Source: Stutzerimonas stutzeri | GTDB lineage: Bacteria > Pseudomonadota > Gammaproteobacteria > Pseudomonadales > Pseudomonadaceae | DNA: 64,000 bases | Direction: 5' to 3' | Assembly: GCF_002890895.1 (NCBI RefSeq) | Contig: NZ_POUL01000011.1 | Coordinates: 78,809-142,808 of the forward strand | In this document: positions 1-9,777 of the stretch, in pieces | How positions within the stretch are numbered: the first letter of the stretch is position 1 | Layout: every line of letters starts with the position of its first letter | Program-made: the position numbers and the translations under genes | The notes under the pieces: model-generated | The model's input: only the letters and a program-made list of their open reading frames with translations | What the model was told of the DNA's origin: nothing | The model's database searches: none

Positions 1-741
1 ACGGGGCTGGCAATCGGCGTTCCGCCGGCCCAGCAGGGCAGTGGCTGGGGCGCCGTTCGAGCCCTGTTTTCCTGGCAATTCGCGAGCTTGGTGCTGGGCC
101 TGGGCGCGTTATTGCTGCTGGTCGGCGCGCTGCTCTGGCTGTTCGAGCGCCGGCGCAACCGCGAGCAGTTCGGCGGCAGTTCGGTCGAGGGGCTAGGCAA
201 CAGCTTCTGGTGGGCAGCGGTCACCATGACCACCGTCGGCTATGGTGACAAGGCGCCGGTTACCCTCGGCGGTCGCCTGATCGCCATTGTCTGGATGTTC
301 GCTGCATTGATCATGGTGTCGACCTTCACCGCGGCCGTGACCAGCACCTTGACGGTTGGCAGCCTGAAAAGCGGGCTGCAAGGGCCGGACGATCTGCGCG
401 GCGCTCACGTAGCGACGGTAGACGGCACCGTCAGCTCCGACTATTTACAGCACCACCGCGTACGCACCACCGCCTTTTCCGACCTCAGTCAGGCGATTCA
501 AGCCGTGATCGATGGCGAGGCGGACGCTGTCGTCTACGACCAGCCGATCCTTCAGTACCGAAACGCCGAGCGGCAGGGCGAGGGCTTACGACTGCTGCCC
601 GGCACCTTTGAAGATCAATCCTATGCCTTTGCCGTGCGCGCTGGCAGCCCGTACCGGGAGCGGCTGAGCCAAGCGATTCTGGATATCACCAACAGCCCCC
701 GCTGGCCGGACATGCAGGCACGCTACCTGGGCGGGCAATAG
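1..741 (+). CDS. Ionotropic glutamate receptor-like potassium channel with substrate-binding lobe (5' partial)
   Basis: The reading frame is open from base 1, so the start and the first half of the protein lie outside the window. What remains reads: a hydrophobic helix (about bases 85-145), a pore loop with the K+ selectivity signature TVGYGD near 232-249, a second hydrophobic helix (about 280-350), then a periplasmic binding-protein lobe (LRGAHVATVDGT ... ADAVVYDQPIL) to the C-terminus. A channel inserted between two binding lobes is the GluR0-type prokaryotic glutamate receptor layout, so the missing part should hold a signal peptide and the first lobe. It probably gates K+ across the inner membrane in response to an amino acid or similar ligand; the ligand cannot be read from the sequence. 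It ends 12 bases before the convergent thyA. Confidence 0.8.
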   Translation, partial: TGLAIGVPPAQQGSGWGAVRALFSWQFASLVLGLGALLLLVGALLWLFERRRNREQFGGSSVEGLGNSFWWAAVTMTTVGYGDKAPVTLGGRLIAIVWMFAALIMVSTFTAAVTSTLTVGSLKSGLQGPDDLRGAHVATVDGTVSSDYLQHHRVRTTAFSDLSQAIQAVIDGEADAVVYDQPILQYRNAERQGEGLRLLPGTFEDQSYAFAVRAGSPYRERLSQAILDITNSPRWPDMQARYLGGQ

Positions 742-753
742 AGCAAGGGCGTC

Positions 754-1548
754 TCAGACGGCAACCGGGGCCTTGATGTGCGGATGGGCTTCGTAGCCGA
801 CCAGTTCGAAGTCCTCGAAGCGGAAGGCGAACAGATCCTTTACCTCGGGGTTGAGCTGCATGGTCGGCAGCGGCAGCGGCTCGCGGGTCAACTGCAGGTC
901 GGCCTGCTCCAGGTGATTGGCATAGAGGTGGCAATCACCGCCGCTCCAGATGAATTCACCGGGTTGCAGGTCGCACACCTGCGCCACCATCAGCGTCAGC
1001 AATGCGTAGCTGGCGATGTTGAAGGGCACACCGAGGAAGATGTCAGCCGAGCGCTGGTAGAGCTGGCAGCTGAGCTTGCCGTCCGCCACATAGAACTGGA
1101 ACAGCGCGTGGCATGGCGGTAGGGCCATCTGATCGACCAGCGCCGGGTTCCAGGCTGACACCATCAGCCGCCGCGAATCCGGGTTTTTCTTGATCATCTC
1201 CACCAGCTTGCTGATCTGGTCGACCGACTCGCCGTTGGGCGCCGGCCAATTGCGCCACTGGTAGCCGTAGACCGGGCCGAGCTCACCGTTCTCGTCGGCC
1301 CATTCGTCCCAGATCCGCACCCCGTTTTCCTGCAGGTACTTGATATTGGTATCGCCCTGAAGAAACCACAGCAGCTCGTGAATGATCGATTTCAGGTGGC
1401 ACTTCTTGGTCGTCACCAGCGGGAAGCCGTCCGCCAGGTCGAAGCGCATTTGATGACCAAATACGCTGTAGGTGCCAGTGCCGGTGCGATCGCTCTTGAA
1501 GGTGCCGTGCTCGCGCACATGGCGCATCAGGTCGAGATACTGTTTCAT
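754..1548 (-). CDS. thyA: Thymidylate synthase
   Basis: Makes dTMP from dUMP with methylenetetrahydrofolate as methyl donor and reductant, in the cytoplasm. The 264 residues equal the E. coli ThyA length when the start is the Met of [11 protein letters not shown]. An in-frame Met 16 codons upstream gives a non-conserved extension and was not chosen. The catalytic Cys is in [13 protein letters not shown], and the folate/dUMP motifs (SDRTGTGT near the N-terminus, [35 protein letters not shown]) are intact. It lies downstream of lgt on the same strand; a strong hairpin between them could reduce read-through. Confidence 0.97.
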   Translation of the reverse strand: MKQYLDLMRHVREHGTFKSDRTGTGTYSVFGHQMRFDLADGFPLVTTKKCHLKSIIHELLWFLQGDTNIKYLQENGVRIWDEWADENGELGPVYGYQWRNWPAPNGESVDQISKLVEMIKKNPDSRRLMVSAWNPALVDQMALPPCHALFQFYVADGKLSCQLYQRSADIFLGVPFNIASYALLTLMVAQVCDLQPGEFIWSGGDCHLYANHLEQADLQLTREPLPLPTMQLNPEVKDLFAFRFEDFELVGYEAHPHIKAPVAV

Positions 1549-1610
1549 CAATGGGCTCGAAGCGGGCGCCGGGGCGCGGTGAACGGAATGCTGCAAATAG
1601 TAAAAGGCGA

Positions 1611-1648
1611 CGTCCGGCTTGTCGCCCTTTAGGCGACGAAGCCGGACG
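1611..1648 (-). terminator. Strong hairpin between lgt and thyA
   Basis: Arms at 1612-1626 and 1632-1647 pair over about 15 bp with one bulged base and a short loop. Read on the minus strand, it follows the lgt stop and is followed by a short T-run (CGCCTTTTAC). It may be an intrinsic terminator or attenuator ahead of thyA, or an mRNA-stabilising stem. Confidence 0.5.
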
Positions 1649-1656
1649 GTGTGCGA

Positions 1657-2457
1657 TCAGGCGGCCGCCTTTACCGGCTCGTGACGGTAGCCCCAGGCAA
1701 TCATGCCAAGACCGATCAGGATCATCGGGATGCACAGCACCTGCCCCATGGTCAGCCAGCCAAACGCCAGGTAACCGAGCTGGGCGTCAGGTACGCGAAC
1801 GAACTCGACAATGAAGCGGAAGATGCCGTAGCACACGGCGAACAGGCCGGACACCGCCATGGTCGGCCGCGGTTTGCTCGAATAGAGCCAGAGAATGACG
1901 AACAAGGCCACGCCTTCCAGGGCGAACTGGTAGAGCTGCGACGGGTGCCGCGCCAGCTGTTGCGGATCGGTCGGGAAGACCATCGCCCAAGGCACATCGG
2001 TCGCCTTGCCCCAGAGTTCGGCATTGATGAAGTTACCGATGCGCCCGGCGCCCAGCCCAATGGGTACAAAGGGGGCAATGAAGTCCATCAGCTCGAAAAA
2101 CTTCTTGCCGTTGCGCCGGGCGAATATCCAGGTGCACAGCAATACGCCCAGCAGACCACCATGAAACGACATGCCACCCTTCCAGACCTGGAAGATCAGC
2201 GTCGGATCGTTGATATAGGACGCCAGATCGTAGAACAGCACGTAGCCCAGCCGCCCACCGACGATTACGCCCATGGCCACCCAGAACACCAGGTCGGAAA
2301 GCTTGTCCTTGTCCCAGGTGGGTTCGAAGCGGTGCAACCGACGCGATGCCAGCAGCCAGGCACCGCCGATGCCGATCAGGTACATCAGGCCATACCAGTG
2401 GATTTGCAGCGGGCCTAGCGACACGGCCACAGGGTCTATCTGCGGATAAGGCAGCAT
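1657..2457 (-). CDS. lgt: Phosphatidylglycerol-prolipoprotein diacylglyceryl transferase
   Basis: Inner-membrane enzyme that moves diacylglycerol from phosphatidylglycerol onto the lipobox Cys of prolipoproteins, the first step of lipoprotein maturation. The 266-residue length is usual for the family. It is strongly hydrophobic with about seven membrane segments. Family motifs visible are [10 protein letters not shown], the Lgt signature [18 protein letters not shown] with its Arg and Asn, and [13 protein letters not shown]. It starts 11 bases after the TSUP gene stop, so the two are probably cotranscribed, with thyA following. The lgt-thyA order is common in proteobacteria. Confidence 0.96.
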   Translation of the reverse strand: MLPYPQIDPVAVSLGPLQIHWYGLMYLIGIGGAWLLASRRLHRFEPTWDKDKLSDLVFWVAMGVIVGGRLGYVLFYDLASYINDPTLIFQVWKGGMSFHGGLLGVLLCTWIFARRNGKKFFELMDFIAPFVPIGLGAGRIGNFINAELWGKATDVPWAMVFPTDPQQLARHPSQLYQFALEGVALFVILWLYSSKPRPTMAVSGLFAVCYGIFRFIVEFVRVPDAQLGYLAFGWLTMGQVLCIPMILIGLGMIAWGYRHEPVKAAA

Positions 2458-2468
2458 CCGGATTTTCC

Positions 2469-3251
2469 TCAGATCAAGAAATTGATACCTACGCCCAACA
2501 GCAGCAGCGCGAACAGGCGCCGCAGCATTGAAGGGGACAATCGATGCGCCAGATTAGCGCCGACACGGGCAAAGAACATGCTGGTGATGGCGACGCCAAC
2601 CAGCGCTGGCAAATAGACGTAACCGAAGCTCCAGCCGGGCAGATGCGCATCCTGCCAGCCAACAACCGCGAAGCTCAATGCACCGGCGAGCGCAATCGGC
2701 AAACCGCAAGCAGCCGAGGTGCCCACCGCTTGCTGCATCGGTACGCTGCGCCAGCTGAGAAACGGCACGGTCAACGAACCGCCGCCGATCCCGAAGATGG
2801 CCGATGCCCATCCGATCACTGCGCCGGCAACGGCCAGCACTGGCCGTCCGGGTACGCCAGCGCTGGCCTTGGGCTGCAGTGAAAACCCCATCTGCACCGA
2901 CATGGCGATGGCGAACAAACCGATGATTTTCTGCAGCAGCGGGCCTTGAATCGACGCCGCCGTCAGGCTTCCCAGCGCCGAGCCGAGCAGAATGCCAAGC
3001 GTCATCCAGAGCACCACGGGCCACTGCACGGCGCCCTTGCGATGGTGCGTCAGAATCGAGTTCATCGAGGTAAAGACGATGGTTGCCAGCGAGGTGCCGA
3101 CGGCCAGATGGGTAAGGATCTGCGGGTCGAATCCCTGCGCTGTAAAGCTGAACACCAGCACCGGAACGATGATCAGGCCACCCCCGACACCGAACAGCCC
3201 TGCCAGTACACCAGCGAATCCGCCCAGAAGCAGATAAAGCGCGAACTCCAT
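2469..3251 (-). CDS. TSUP (TauE/SafE, YfcA-like) family membrane permease
   Basis: A 260-residue membrane protein with about eight helices in two related halves. Each half carries the glycine-rich TSUP motif: [21 protein letters not shown] near the N-terminus and [21 protein letters not shown] near the middle. Family members export or import sulfite, organosulfonates or other small anions; the substrate cannot be told here. A good ribosome site (AAGGTGG) precedes the start. It leads the minus-strand run TSUP-lgt-thyA. Confidence 0.88.
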   Translation of the reverse strand: MEFALYLLLGGFAGVLAGLFGVGGGLIIVPVLVFSFTAQGFDPQILTHLAVGTSLATIVFTSMNSILTHHRKGAVQWPVVLWMTLGILLGSALGSLTAASIQGPLLQKIIGLFAIAMSVQMGFSLQPKASAGVPGRPVLAVAGAVIGWASAIFGIGGGSLTVPFLSWRSVPMQQAVGTSAACGLPIALAGALSFAVVGWQDAHLPGWSFGYVYLPALVGVAITSMFFARVGANLAHRLSPSMLRRLFALLLLGVGINFLI

Positions 3252-3410
3252 CGAGCCACCTTGAAAAACAAAGCGGCATGTTAGCGGAAAAACGCCAGCG
3301 GGGCGGAACGCGGCAATCCTCTGAAACGTAACCAGCGTCCTGCCGATGTGGCGTGGGCGCTGCGTTTTCGTCTAGCCTCGACGCGTCCTTGCTACCGAGT
3401 CCGGTTTCTC

Positions 3411-4190
3411 ATGTGCTTGATCGTATTCGCCTGGCGCCACGGCCATGCACAGCCGTTGATCGTCGCCGCCAACCGTGACGAATTTCATGCGCGCCCCAGT
3501 CTCCCGTTGGGGCATTGGGACGACGCGCCGCAGGTCGTAGCCGGTCGCGACCTGCAGGCAGGCGGCACCTGGATGGGTGTAACCACGGATGGACGCTTCG
3601 CTGCGCTGACCAATATTCGTGCGCCCGGCGCCCCTCTTGGCGAGCGCTCGCGAGGCGAGCTGCCCGAACGCTTCCTGCGGGGCGCGCAATCGCCGGCGCA
3701 CTATCTGCAGGAGCTGACCGGCAATCTCGGTCAATATTCCGGCTTCAACCTGCTGGTCGGGAATCTCACCGAGCTCTGGTATCTCAATTCAAAGGAAGCA
3801 ACGCCCCGCGCTCTATCGCCGGGCGTCTACGGTCTTTCCAATGCAGCGCTGGATACGCCCTGGCCAAAGCTGCTGAGCACTCGCTCGGCGCTAGAGGCCT
3901 GCCTCGGTGCGCCGGAGCGCGACCGGTTGCTAGAGATCATGAGCGACGCACGGCCCGCCGCGGATGCCGAACTGCCGGCTACTGGCATCTCGCAGGAGAT
4001 GGAGAAGCTGTTGTCGAGCGCGTTTATCGCCAGTCCGGACTATGGCACCCGCGCCATAACCCTATTGGTCCGCCGCGCGGACGGTTCCATGAGCATGACC
4101 GAGCGCCGTTTCGACGCGGAGGGCGTGACCGGTGAAACAGAGATGGACCTGCCGTCGACGACAGCTGAGCCCGCAAAGGTGCCGGGTTAG
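3411..4190 (+). CDS. NRDE (TANGO2) family protein
   Basis: The N-terminus MCLIVFAWRHG... followed by VAANRDEFHARPS carries the NRDE motif with the invariant second-position Cys of this Ntn-hydrolase-like superfamily. That Cys only becomes N-terminal if the start is the internal Met at 3411, so I prefer it over the upstream Met at 3348. Length is 259 residues, normal for the family. Bacterial members are soluble and of uncertain role; the human relative TANGO2 has been linked to heme and lipid handling. Its stop overlaps the convergent ptsP stop by three or four bases. Confidence 0.85.
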   Translation: MCLIVFAWRHGHAQPLIVAANRDEFHARPSLPLGHWDDAPQVVAGRDLQAGGTWMGVTTDGRFAALTNIRAPGAPLGERSRGELPERFLRGAQSPAHYLQELTGNLGQYSGFNLLVGNLTELWYLNSKEATPRALSPGVYGLSNAALDTPWPKLLSTRSALEACLGAPERDRLLEIMSDARPAADAELPATGISQEMEKLLSSAFIASPDYGTRAITLLVRRADGSMSMTERRFDAEGVTGETEMDLPSTTAEPAKVPG

Positions 4191-6460
4191 ATCGCGGCAG
4201 ATGGATTAACCATGCGATCCAGGCCGAGATTGCGCAGGGTCAGCTGCACCGTGGCGTGGATGACCTGCGGGCTGTCCATTTTCATCACCTTGGCCAACAG
4301 CTCACGCGCCGTGACCGAACTGATCTGACGCAGCATCCACTTCACCTTGGGCAGGTTGGTGGCGTTCATCGACAGGCTGTCGAAGCCCATCGCCAGCAGC
4401 AGGATGGCTGCGCCCGGATCGCCAGCCATTTCACCGCAGATGCTGACCGGCTTACCTTCGTCGTGCGCCTCTCGGACGACCCGCTGCAACGCTTCGAGCA
4501 CTGCGGGATGCAGGTAATCGTACAGATCGGCAACCCGCGGGTTGTTGCGGTCTACTGCCAGCAGATACTGAGTCAGGTCGTTGGAGCCCACCGAGATGAA
4601 GTCCACCTGACGCGCCAGTTCGCGGGTCAGATAGACCGCAGCCGGCACTTCGATCATCACCCCAACTGGCGGCATTTCGACGTCGGTGCCTTCATCACGT
4701 ACCTCACCCCAGGCGCGGTGGATCAGGTGCAGCGCCTCTTCCAGCTCGCGCGTGCCAGAAATCATTGGCAGCAGAATGCGCAGGTTGTCCAGCCCGGCGC
4801 TGGCCTTGAGCATGGCGCGGGTCTGCAGCAGAAAAATTTCGGGATGGTCGAGTGTGACGCGGATCCCGCGCCAGCCGAGGAAGGGATTTTCTTCCTTGAT
4901 CGGGAAGTAAGGCAGGCTTTTGTCACCGCCAATGTCGAGGCTGCGCATGGTCACCGGCAGCGGGTGGAAGGCTTGCAGCTGCTCGCGATAGATCGCCATC
5001 TGCTCCTTCTCGCTGGGGAAGCGCTCCTTGATCATGAAGGGCACTTCGGTGCGATACAGGCCAACGCCTTCGGCGCCGCGCTCCTGCGCACGCACCACAT
5101 CGGCGAGCAGACCGGTATTCACCCACAGCGGGATGCGCAGACCATCGGTGGTCTCGCAAGGCAGCTCGCGCAGCACGTCGAGCCCTTCGGACAGCTGCCG
5201 CTCCTGCTCGGCCAGAACCAGGTATTGCTCGCGCAGCACCTTTGCCGGGTTGGTGATGATCTCGCCACGGGTGCCGTCGATGATCAGCTCGATGCCATCG
5301 ACCTTCGAATATGGCAGGTCAACCGCCCCCATCACCGTGGGAATACCCATGGCCCGCGCCAGGATCGCCACGTGTGAGTTACTCGAACCCAGTACCGAAA
5401 CCATGCCCATCAACTTGCCTTCAGGCACCTCGCCAAGCATCGCCGGGGACAGCTCCTCGCTGACCAGAATGGTGTTGTCCGGGTAGGTCAGGGTCTGCTG
5501 GCGCGCCTGCTGCAGGTAGCCGAGCAAACGTCGGCCGATGTCCTTGACGTCCGAGGCGCGCTCACGCAGGTAGGCATCGTCCATCATCTCGAAGCGGCCG
5601 ACGTGGTCGCTGACGACCTGACGCAGCGCGCCTTGGGCCCATTGGCCCGTGCGGATAACCTTGGACACCTCGCCGCCGAGTGCGGAGTCATCCAGCATCA
5701 TCAGATAGACGTCGAACAGCGCACGCTCTTCCTTGCGCATCTGGGTCGCAAGCTTTTCGGACAGCGCACGCATATCGGCTCGCACTGCTTCGAGCGCAGC
5801 CTCGAACAGCACCAGTTCAGCCGGGATGTCCTCAATCGTCTTGTCCGGCACCACATCGAGGTCAGCGGGTGGCAGAACGACGACAGCGGTACCCACTGCC
5901 GCGCCAGGCGCGCCGGGAATACCGATAAAGCGGGTTTCCTGGATGCCCTTGCCCTGCCGGCCGAGGCCACGAATCGACCCGGTCGCCTCGGCATGAGCGA
6001 TAACACCGGCGAGCTGTGCACTCATAGTTACGAGGAATGCCTCTTCGCCCTCGTCGAACAGGCGTTGTTCTCTCTGCTGAATGACCAGAACACCCATCAC
6101 CCGCCGGTGGTGGATGATCGGTGCGCCGAGAAAGGAGGCGTAGCGTTCTTCGCCGGTTTCAGCGAAATAGCGGTAGCGCGGATGTTCACACGCATGCTCC
6201 AGGTTGAGCGGCTCCTCACGCGTGCCAACCAAGCCGACCAGACCCTCATTCGGCGCCATGCTGACTTTGCCGATGGCCTTCTTGTTCAGGCCTTCGGTGG
6301 CCATCAGGACAAAACGCCCGGATTCGGGATCGAGCAGGTAGACCGAGCAGACGTGGCTGGCCATGGCCGCCCGAACTCTCAGCACGATAATGCCCAAGGC
6401 CGCCTTGAGGTCCTTGGCAGCGTTTACTTCCTGGACGATCTTGCGCAGCGTGCCGAGCAT
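4187..6460 (-). CDS. ptsP: PtsP, enzyme I of the nitrogen PTS (PEP-protein phosphotransferase)
   Basis: Cytoplasmic enzyme that takes phosphate from PEP and passes it to NPr and then PtsN, linking nitrogen status to regulation. The 757 residues are the usual length. Order: N-terminal GAF domain (about 1-165), PEP-utiliser N domain (175-295), phosphohistidine domain with His363 in SSNSHVAILARAMGIP, then the TIM barrel with GVGLYRTEVPFM, RSLDIGGDKSLPYF, VGSNDLTQYLLAVDR and the catalytic Cys in SICGEMAGDP. It starts 19 bases after the rppH stop. The rppH-ptsP pair is conserved in gammaproteobacteria. Confidence 0.97.
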   Translation of the reverse strand: MLGTLRKIVQEVNAAKDLKAALGIIVLRVRAAMASHVCSVYLLDPESGRFVLMATEGLNKKAIGKVSMAPNEGLVGLVGTREEPLNLEHACEHPRYRYFAETGEERYASFLGAPIIHHRRVMGVLVIQQREQRLFDEGEEAFLVTMSAQLAGVIAHAEATGSIRGLGRQGKGIQETRFIGIPGAPGAAVGTAVVVLPPADLDVVPDKTIEDIPAELVLFEAALEAVRADMRALSEKLATQMRKEERALFDVYLMMLDDSALGGEVSKVIRTGQWAQGALRQVVSDHVGRFEMMDDAYLRERASDVKDIGRRLLGYLQQARQQTLTYPDNTILVSEELSPAMLGEVPEGKLMGMVSVLGSSNSHVAILARAMGIPTVMGAVDLPYSKVDGIELIIDGTRGEIITNPAKVLREQYLVLAEQERQLSEGLDVLRELPCETTDGLRIPLWVNTGLLADVVRAQERGAEGVGLYRTEVPFMIKERFPSEKEQMAIYREQLQAFHPLPVTMRSLDIGGDKSLPYFPIKEENPFLGWRGIRVTLDHPEIFLLQTRAMLKASAGLDNLRILLPMISGTRELEEALHLIHRAWGEVRDEGTDVEMPPVGVMIEVPAAVYLTRELARQVDFISVGSNDLTQYLLAVDRNNPRVADLYDYLHPAVLEALQRVVREAHDEGKPVSICGEMAGDPGAAILLLAMGFDSLSMNATNLPKVKWMLRQISSVTARELLAKVMKMDSPQVIHATVQLTLRNLGLDRMVNPSAAI

Positions 6461-6479
6461 GCTCAGGGGCTTTCTCCCG

Positions 6480-6959
6480 TCAGTCCCGCGCCAGGAGGCG
6501 CGGAGCGAGTTCTTTTAAGGCGCGACGGTAAACCTCGCGCTTGAAGGTGACCACCTGCCCCAACGGGTACCAGTAACTGACCCAGCGCCAGCCGTCGAAC
6601 TCGGGCTTGCCGGTCAGATCCATACGAACCCGGTCTTCAGCACCGGTAAGGCGCAGCAAGAACCATTTCTGCTTCTGACCGATACACAGCGGCTGACTAT
6701 GAGTACGCACCAGCCGCTGAGGCAAGCGATAGCGCAGCCAGCCACGGGTGCAGGCGAGAATCTTGACGTCCTGCTCTTCCAGGCCGACCTCTTCGTTCAA
6801 CTCGCGAAAGAGCGCCTCCTCCGGCGTCTCGCGCGGGTTGATGCCGCCTTGCGGAAACTGCCAGGCATCCTGATTAATCCGCCGGGCCCACAGCACTTGC
6901 CCGACATCATTGGTCAGGATGATGCCGACATTGGGGCGAAAACCATCGGAGTCGATCAC
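6480..6959 (-). CDS. rppH: RNA pyrophosphohydrolase (Nudix)
   Basis: Removes pyrophosphate from the 5' end of mRNA, opening it to RNase E decay. I chose the GTG at 6959, which gives [15 protein letters not shown] and 159 residues, matching pseudomonad RppH. The longer frame up to 7037 adds a non-conserved extension. The Nudix box runs [25 protein letters not shown] with its REXXEE core as RELNEEVG. The RNA-facing segment [13 protein letters not shown] is also typical. Upstream of ptsP in a probable operon, divergent from the HAD hydrolase gene. Confidence 0.95.
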   Translation of the reverse strand: MIDSDGFRPNVGIILTNDVGQVLWARRINQDAWQFPQGGINPRETPEEALFRELNEEVGLEEQDVKILACTRGWLRYRLPQRLVRTHSQPLCIGQKQKWFLLRLTGAEDRVRMDLTGKPEFDGWRWVSYWYPLGQVVTFKREVYRRALKELAPRLLARD

Positions 6960-7138
6960 GGCATACAACCTCGCAAACGCATATCGCGGCATTGTTCCAC
7001 AAAAACGTGAAAAGCAGAAAGCGCGCATGGAAGCCATTGATCTACCGGCTCCGATCCTCGATCCGAACGCTTGCCGGCTGCCATCTATCGAGCGATCCCG
7101 CTATGCTTCACCCCCTTTTATCCCCCGAGGAACGCAGC

Positions 7139-7792
7139 GTGCGCCTGGCTCTTTTCGATCTTGATAACACCCTCCTGGCCGGTGACAGCGACCACGCCTG
7201 GGGCGAGTTTCTCTGCCAGCGCGGGCTGGTCGACGCCGAGGCGTACCGCGCCCGCAACGATGCCTTTTATCAGGACTATCTGGCCGGCGCGCTGGATGTG
7301 CTGGAGTATCAGAACTTCTGCCAGGAGCTGCTGGGCCGCAGCGAGATGCCGCAGCTGCAGCAGTGGCACGCCGAGTTCATGCGCGACCACATTGAGCCCA
7401 TCGTCCTGGCCAAGGGTGAGGCACTGGTGCGTCAGCATCATGAAGCCGGCGACCGGGTGGTGATCATTACTGCCACCAACCGCTTCATCACCGGGCCAAT
7501 CGCCAAGCGCCTGGGCGTCGATACGTTGCTGGCCACCGAGTGTGAGATGCAAGAGGGACGCTACACCGGTCGACTGACCGACGTGCCCTGTTTTCAGGAG
7601 GGCAAGGTGACGCGCATTGAACGCTGGCTCATGGAAAATGACCAGAGCCTGGATGACAGCTATTTCTACAGCGACTCGCGCAACGATCTGCCGCTACTGG
7701 AGCGCGTCAGCCATCCGGTAGCGGTCGATCCGGACCCGACCTTGAAGGGCATTGCCGAGCAACGCGGCTGGCGCATCATCAGCCTGCGCTGA
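7139..7792 (+). CDS. HAD-IB family phosphatase (SerB-like hydrolase)
   Basis: 217 residues from a GTG start that sits six bases after GAGGAA. An upstream ATG frame would add about 49 unlikely residues. Motif I is [14 protein letters not shown], motif II lies in [11 protein letters not shown], and motif III/IV is [16 protein letters not shown] with the Mg-binding Asp pair. The HAD-IB helical cap between motifs I and II is of the phosphoserine-phosphatase-like type. It is a cytoplasmic phosphatase; the substrate is unknown, though relatives act on phosphoserine or histidinol phosphate. It diverges from rppH, so the short gap before it must hold both promoters. Confidence 0.88.
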   Translation: MRLALFDLDNTLLAGDSDHAWGEFLCQRGLVDAEAYRARNDAFYQDYLAGALDVLEYQNFCQELLGRSEMPQLQQWHAEFMRDHIEPIVLAKGEALVRQHHEAGDRVVIITATNRFITGPIAKRLGVDTLLATECEMQEGRYTGRLTDVPCFQEGKVTRIERWLMENDQSLDDSYFYSDSRNDLPLLERVSHPVAVDPDPTLKGIAEQRGWRIISLR

Positions 7793-7800
7793 CCTCAGCC

Positions 7801-8241
7801 TTAGACCGGCTTGGCGCCCATCAAACCCATGATGGCGACCAAAATCAGCAGGATCAGACCCGCGTAAACCAGCGCAAAGCGCGGCAGGCGCGCGGGCGCT
7901 GGGGCATCGCCCAGCGCTTGCCAGGCACGCAGGCGGCCGCTGAGCAGCAGGCCTAGTGGCACCAGAACCAAGAACAACACCGAGCTGGCCAGCAACCACA
8001 GCTGACCGAGCGGGAAACCTGCCAGGTGCGCCAGCCACCAGCCGGTCACCGGAAGCAACAAGGCAAACACCGCCAGCAATGGCAGCGACATCAACCGGGT
8101 GCGGCGCAGCTTGTTCTGCAGCACCACCGGATCGGCCCGCCGCCAGGCTTTCCACAGCATGATGATGTGGGCAATCAGCCCCAGCGTGAGGAGAATCGCC
8201 AGAGCGGCGTGAGTCATGTTCAGCAGTTGGTAGTGTTCCAT
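7801..8241 (-). CDS. Small inner-membrane protein, four predicted helices (DUF2269/CopD-like)
   Basis: 146 residues with four clear hydrophobic spans: about 10-31, 51-73, 81-103 and 122-143. Charged loops such as KAWRRADPVVLQNKLRRTR lie between the first two. The four-helix layout resembles small DUF2269/CopD-like integral membrane proteins, but no catalytic or haem-binding signature is certain. It begins 21 bases after the ilvA stop on the same strand, so it is probably cotranscribed with ilvA. Function unknown. Confidence 0.7.
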   Translation of the reverse strand: MEHYQLLNMTHAALAILLTLGLIAHIIMLWKAWRRADPVVLQNKLRRTRLMSLPLLAVFALLLPVTGWWLAHLAGFPLGQLWLLASSVLFLVLVPLGLLLSGRLRAWQALGDAPAPARLPRFALVYAGLILLILVAIMGLMGAKPV

Positions 8242-8262
8242 CGATCCCCGCGGTACGGCTGG

Positions 8263-9777
8263 TCAGCCGAGAAAAAGTTGGTAGGCCGGATTGTCTGTTT
8301 CGTCCCAGTAGCGATAGCCGATCTTGTCCAGTGCGGCCGGCAACAGGTGACGGTCTTCGGCAGGTACTTGCAGGCCGGCAACCACCCGCCCGTCAGCCGC
8401 GCCGTGATTGCGGTAGTGGAACATCGAAATATTCCAACGCCCGCCGAGATTGTTGAGGAAGTTGAACAGCGCGCCCGGACGCTCCGGGAATTCGAACCGA
8501 TAGACCACTTCATCACTGACGCCAGACGCGTGCCCCCCGACCATGTGCCGGGTGTGCAGCTTGGCCAGTTCGTTGTCAGTGAGATCAAGCACGGGGAAAC
8601 CCTTCGCCCGCAACCCATCCACCAAGGCCGTCCGCGGATCGTTTTCCGGATGGGTCTGCACACCCACAAAGATGTGCGCCTCACGGTCTTCGTGGTAGCG
8701 GTAATTGAATTCGGTAATCTGACGCTTGCCGATGGCCTCGCAGAATGCCTTGAAGCTGCCAGGCTCCTCGGGAATGGTCACCGCGATGATCGCCTCGCGC
8801 TTCTCGCCAAGCTCAGCGCGCTCCGCCACATGACGCAGGCGATCGAAGTTCACGTTGGCGCCGGAATCGATGCCGACCAGCACCTGATGCTCAATGCCCT
8901 CGCGCTCCACATAGCGCTTGATACCGGCCACTGCCAGCGCACCTGCTGGCTCGGTAATTGAGCGGGTATCGTCGTAGATGTCCTTGATCGCAGCGCAGAT
9001 CTCATCGGTGCTGACCGTGATCACCTCATCCACGTAGTGCCGGCAGATGTCGAAGGTGTACTGACCGATCTGCGCCACCGCCACCCCATCGGCGAACAAT
9101 CCCACCTGCGGCAGCACCACACGCTCGCCCGCAGCCATCGCCTGCTGCAGGCAATTGGAATCGTCCGGCTCGACGCCAATGACCTTGATGTCTGGCTTGA
9201 GGTATTTGATGTAGGCAGCGACGCCGGCGATCAGGCCGCCCCCACCCACCGGCACGAAGACCGCATCAAGCTGACCCTGATGCTGGCGCAGGATCTCCAT
9301 CGCCACGGTGCCCTGTCCGGCTATCACGTGCGGGTCGTCATAGGGGTGGATATAGACGTAACCCTTTTCCTCGACCAGTTTCAGCGAATAGGCCAGCGCC
9401 TCGGGAAAGGCATCCCCGTGAAGCACCACCTTGCCGCCACGTGCACGCACGCCCTGCACCTTCAGTTCCGGCGTGGTGCGCGGCATGACGATGGTCGCCT
9501 TGATGCCCAGCTCACGGGCCGCCAGGGCCAAGCCCTGCGCATGGTTACCGGCCGACGCAGTAACTACGCCGCGCGCCAGCTCCTCGGGTGACAGCTGTGC
9601 CAGCTTGTTATAGGCACCGCGAATCTTGAAGGAGAACACCGGCTGCAGATCTTCGCGCTTCAGCAAAATCTGATTACCCAGCCGCTCAGAGAGCTGACGG
9701 GCAGGCTGCAACGGGGTTTCCACCGCAACGTCATAGACGCGCGAGGTGAGGATCTTCTTGACGTACTGTTCGAGCAT
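8263..9777 (-). CDS. ilvA: Threonine ammonia-lyase, biosynthetic (threonine deaminase)
   Basis: PLP enzyme converting threonine to 2-oxobutanoate, the committed step to isoleucine. The 504-residue length fits the long, allosteric form. The N-terminal fold-type II PLP domain has the Schiff-base Lys in VFSFKIRGAYNK and the phosphate loop GGGGLIAGVAAYIKYL. Two ACT-like domains follow (about 330-410 and 425-500: IIAVTIPEEPGSFKAFC and YRFEFPERPGALFNFLNNLG), the part that binds isoleucine and valine in family members. Divergent from rpiA across about 170 bases. Confidence 0.96.
   Translation of the reverse strand: MLEQYVKKILTSRVYDVAVETPLQPARQLSERLGNQILLKREDLQPVFSFKIRGAYNKLAQLSPEELARGVVTASAGNHAQGLALAARELGIKATIVMPRTTPELKVQGVRARGGKVVLHGDAFPEALAYSLKLVEEKGYVYIHPYDDPHVIAGQGTVAMEILRQHQGQLDAVFVPVGGGGLIAGVAAYIKYLKPDIKVIGVEPDDSNCLQQAMAAGERVVLPQVGLFADGVAVAQIGQYTFDICRHYVDEVITVSTDEICAAIKDIYDDTRSITEPAGALAVAGIKRYVEREGIEHQVLVGIDSGANVNFDRLRHVAERAELGEKREAIIAVTIPEEPGSFKAFCEAIGKRQITEFNYRYHEDREAHIFVGVQTHPENDPRTALVDGLRAKGFPVLDLTDNELAKLHTRHMVGGHASGVSDEVVYRFEFPERPGALFNFLNNLGGRWNISMFHYRNHGAADGRVVAGLQVPAEDRHLLPAALDKIGYRYWDETDNPAYQLFLG

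Noticed and set aside
193..408. Minus-strand frame inside the channel gene
   Set aside because: It overlaps the conserved pore and helices; a GC-rich shadow with no ribosome site.
1651..2418. Long plus-strand frame (255 codons) opposite lgt
   Set aside because: Low hydrophobicity and His/Gln/Arg-rich, typical antisense shadow; lgt motifs on the other strand are complete.
4256..5377. Long plus-strand frame (373 codons) opposite ptsP
   Set aside because: Antisense shadow of a long GC-rich gene; no domain and no start context.
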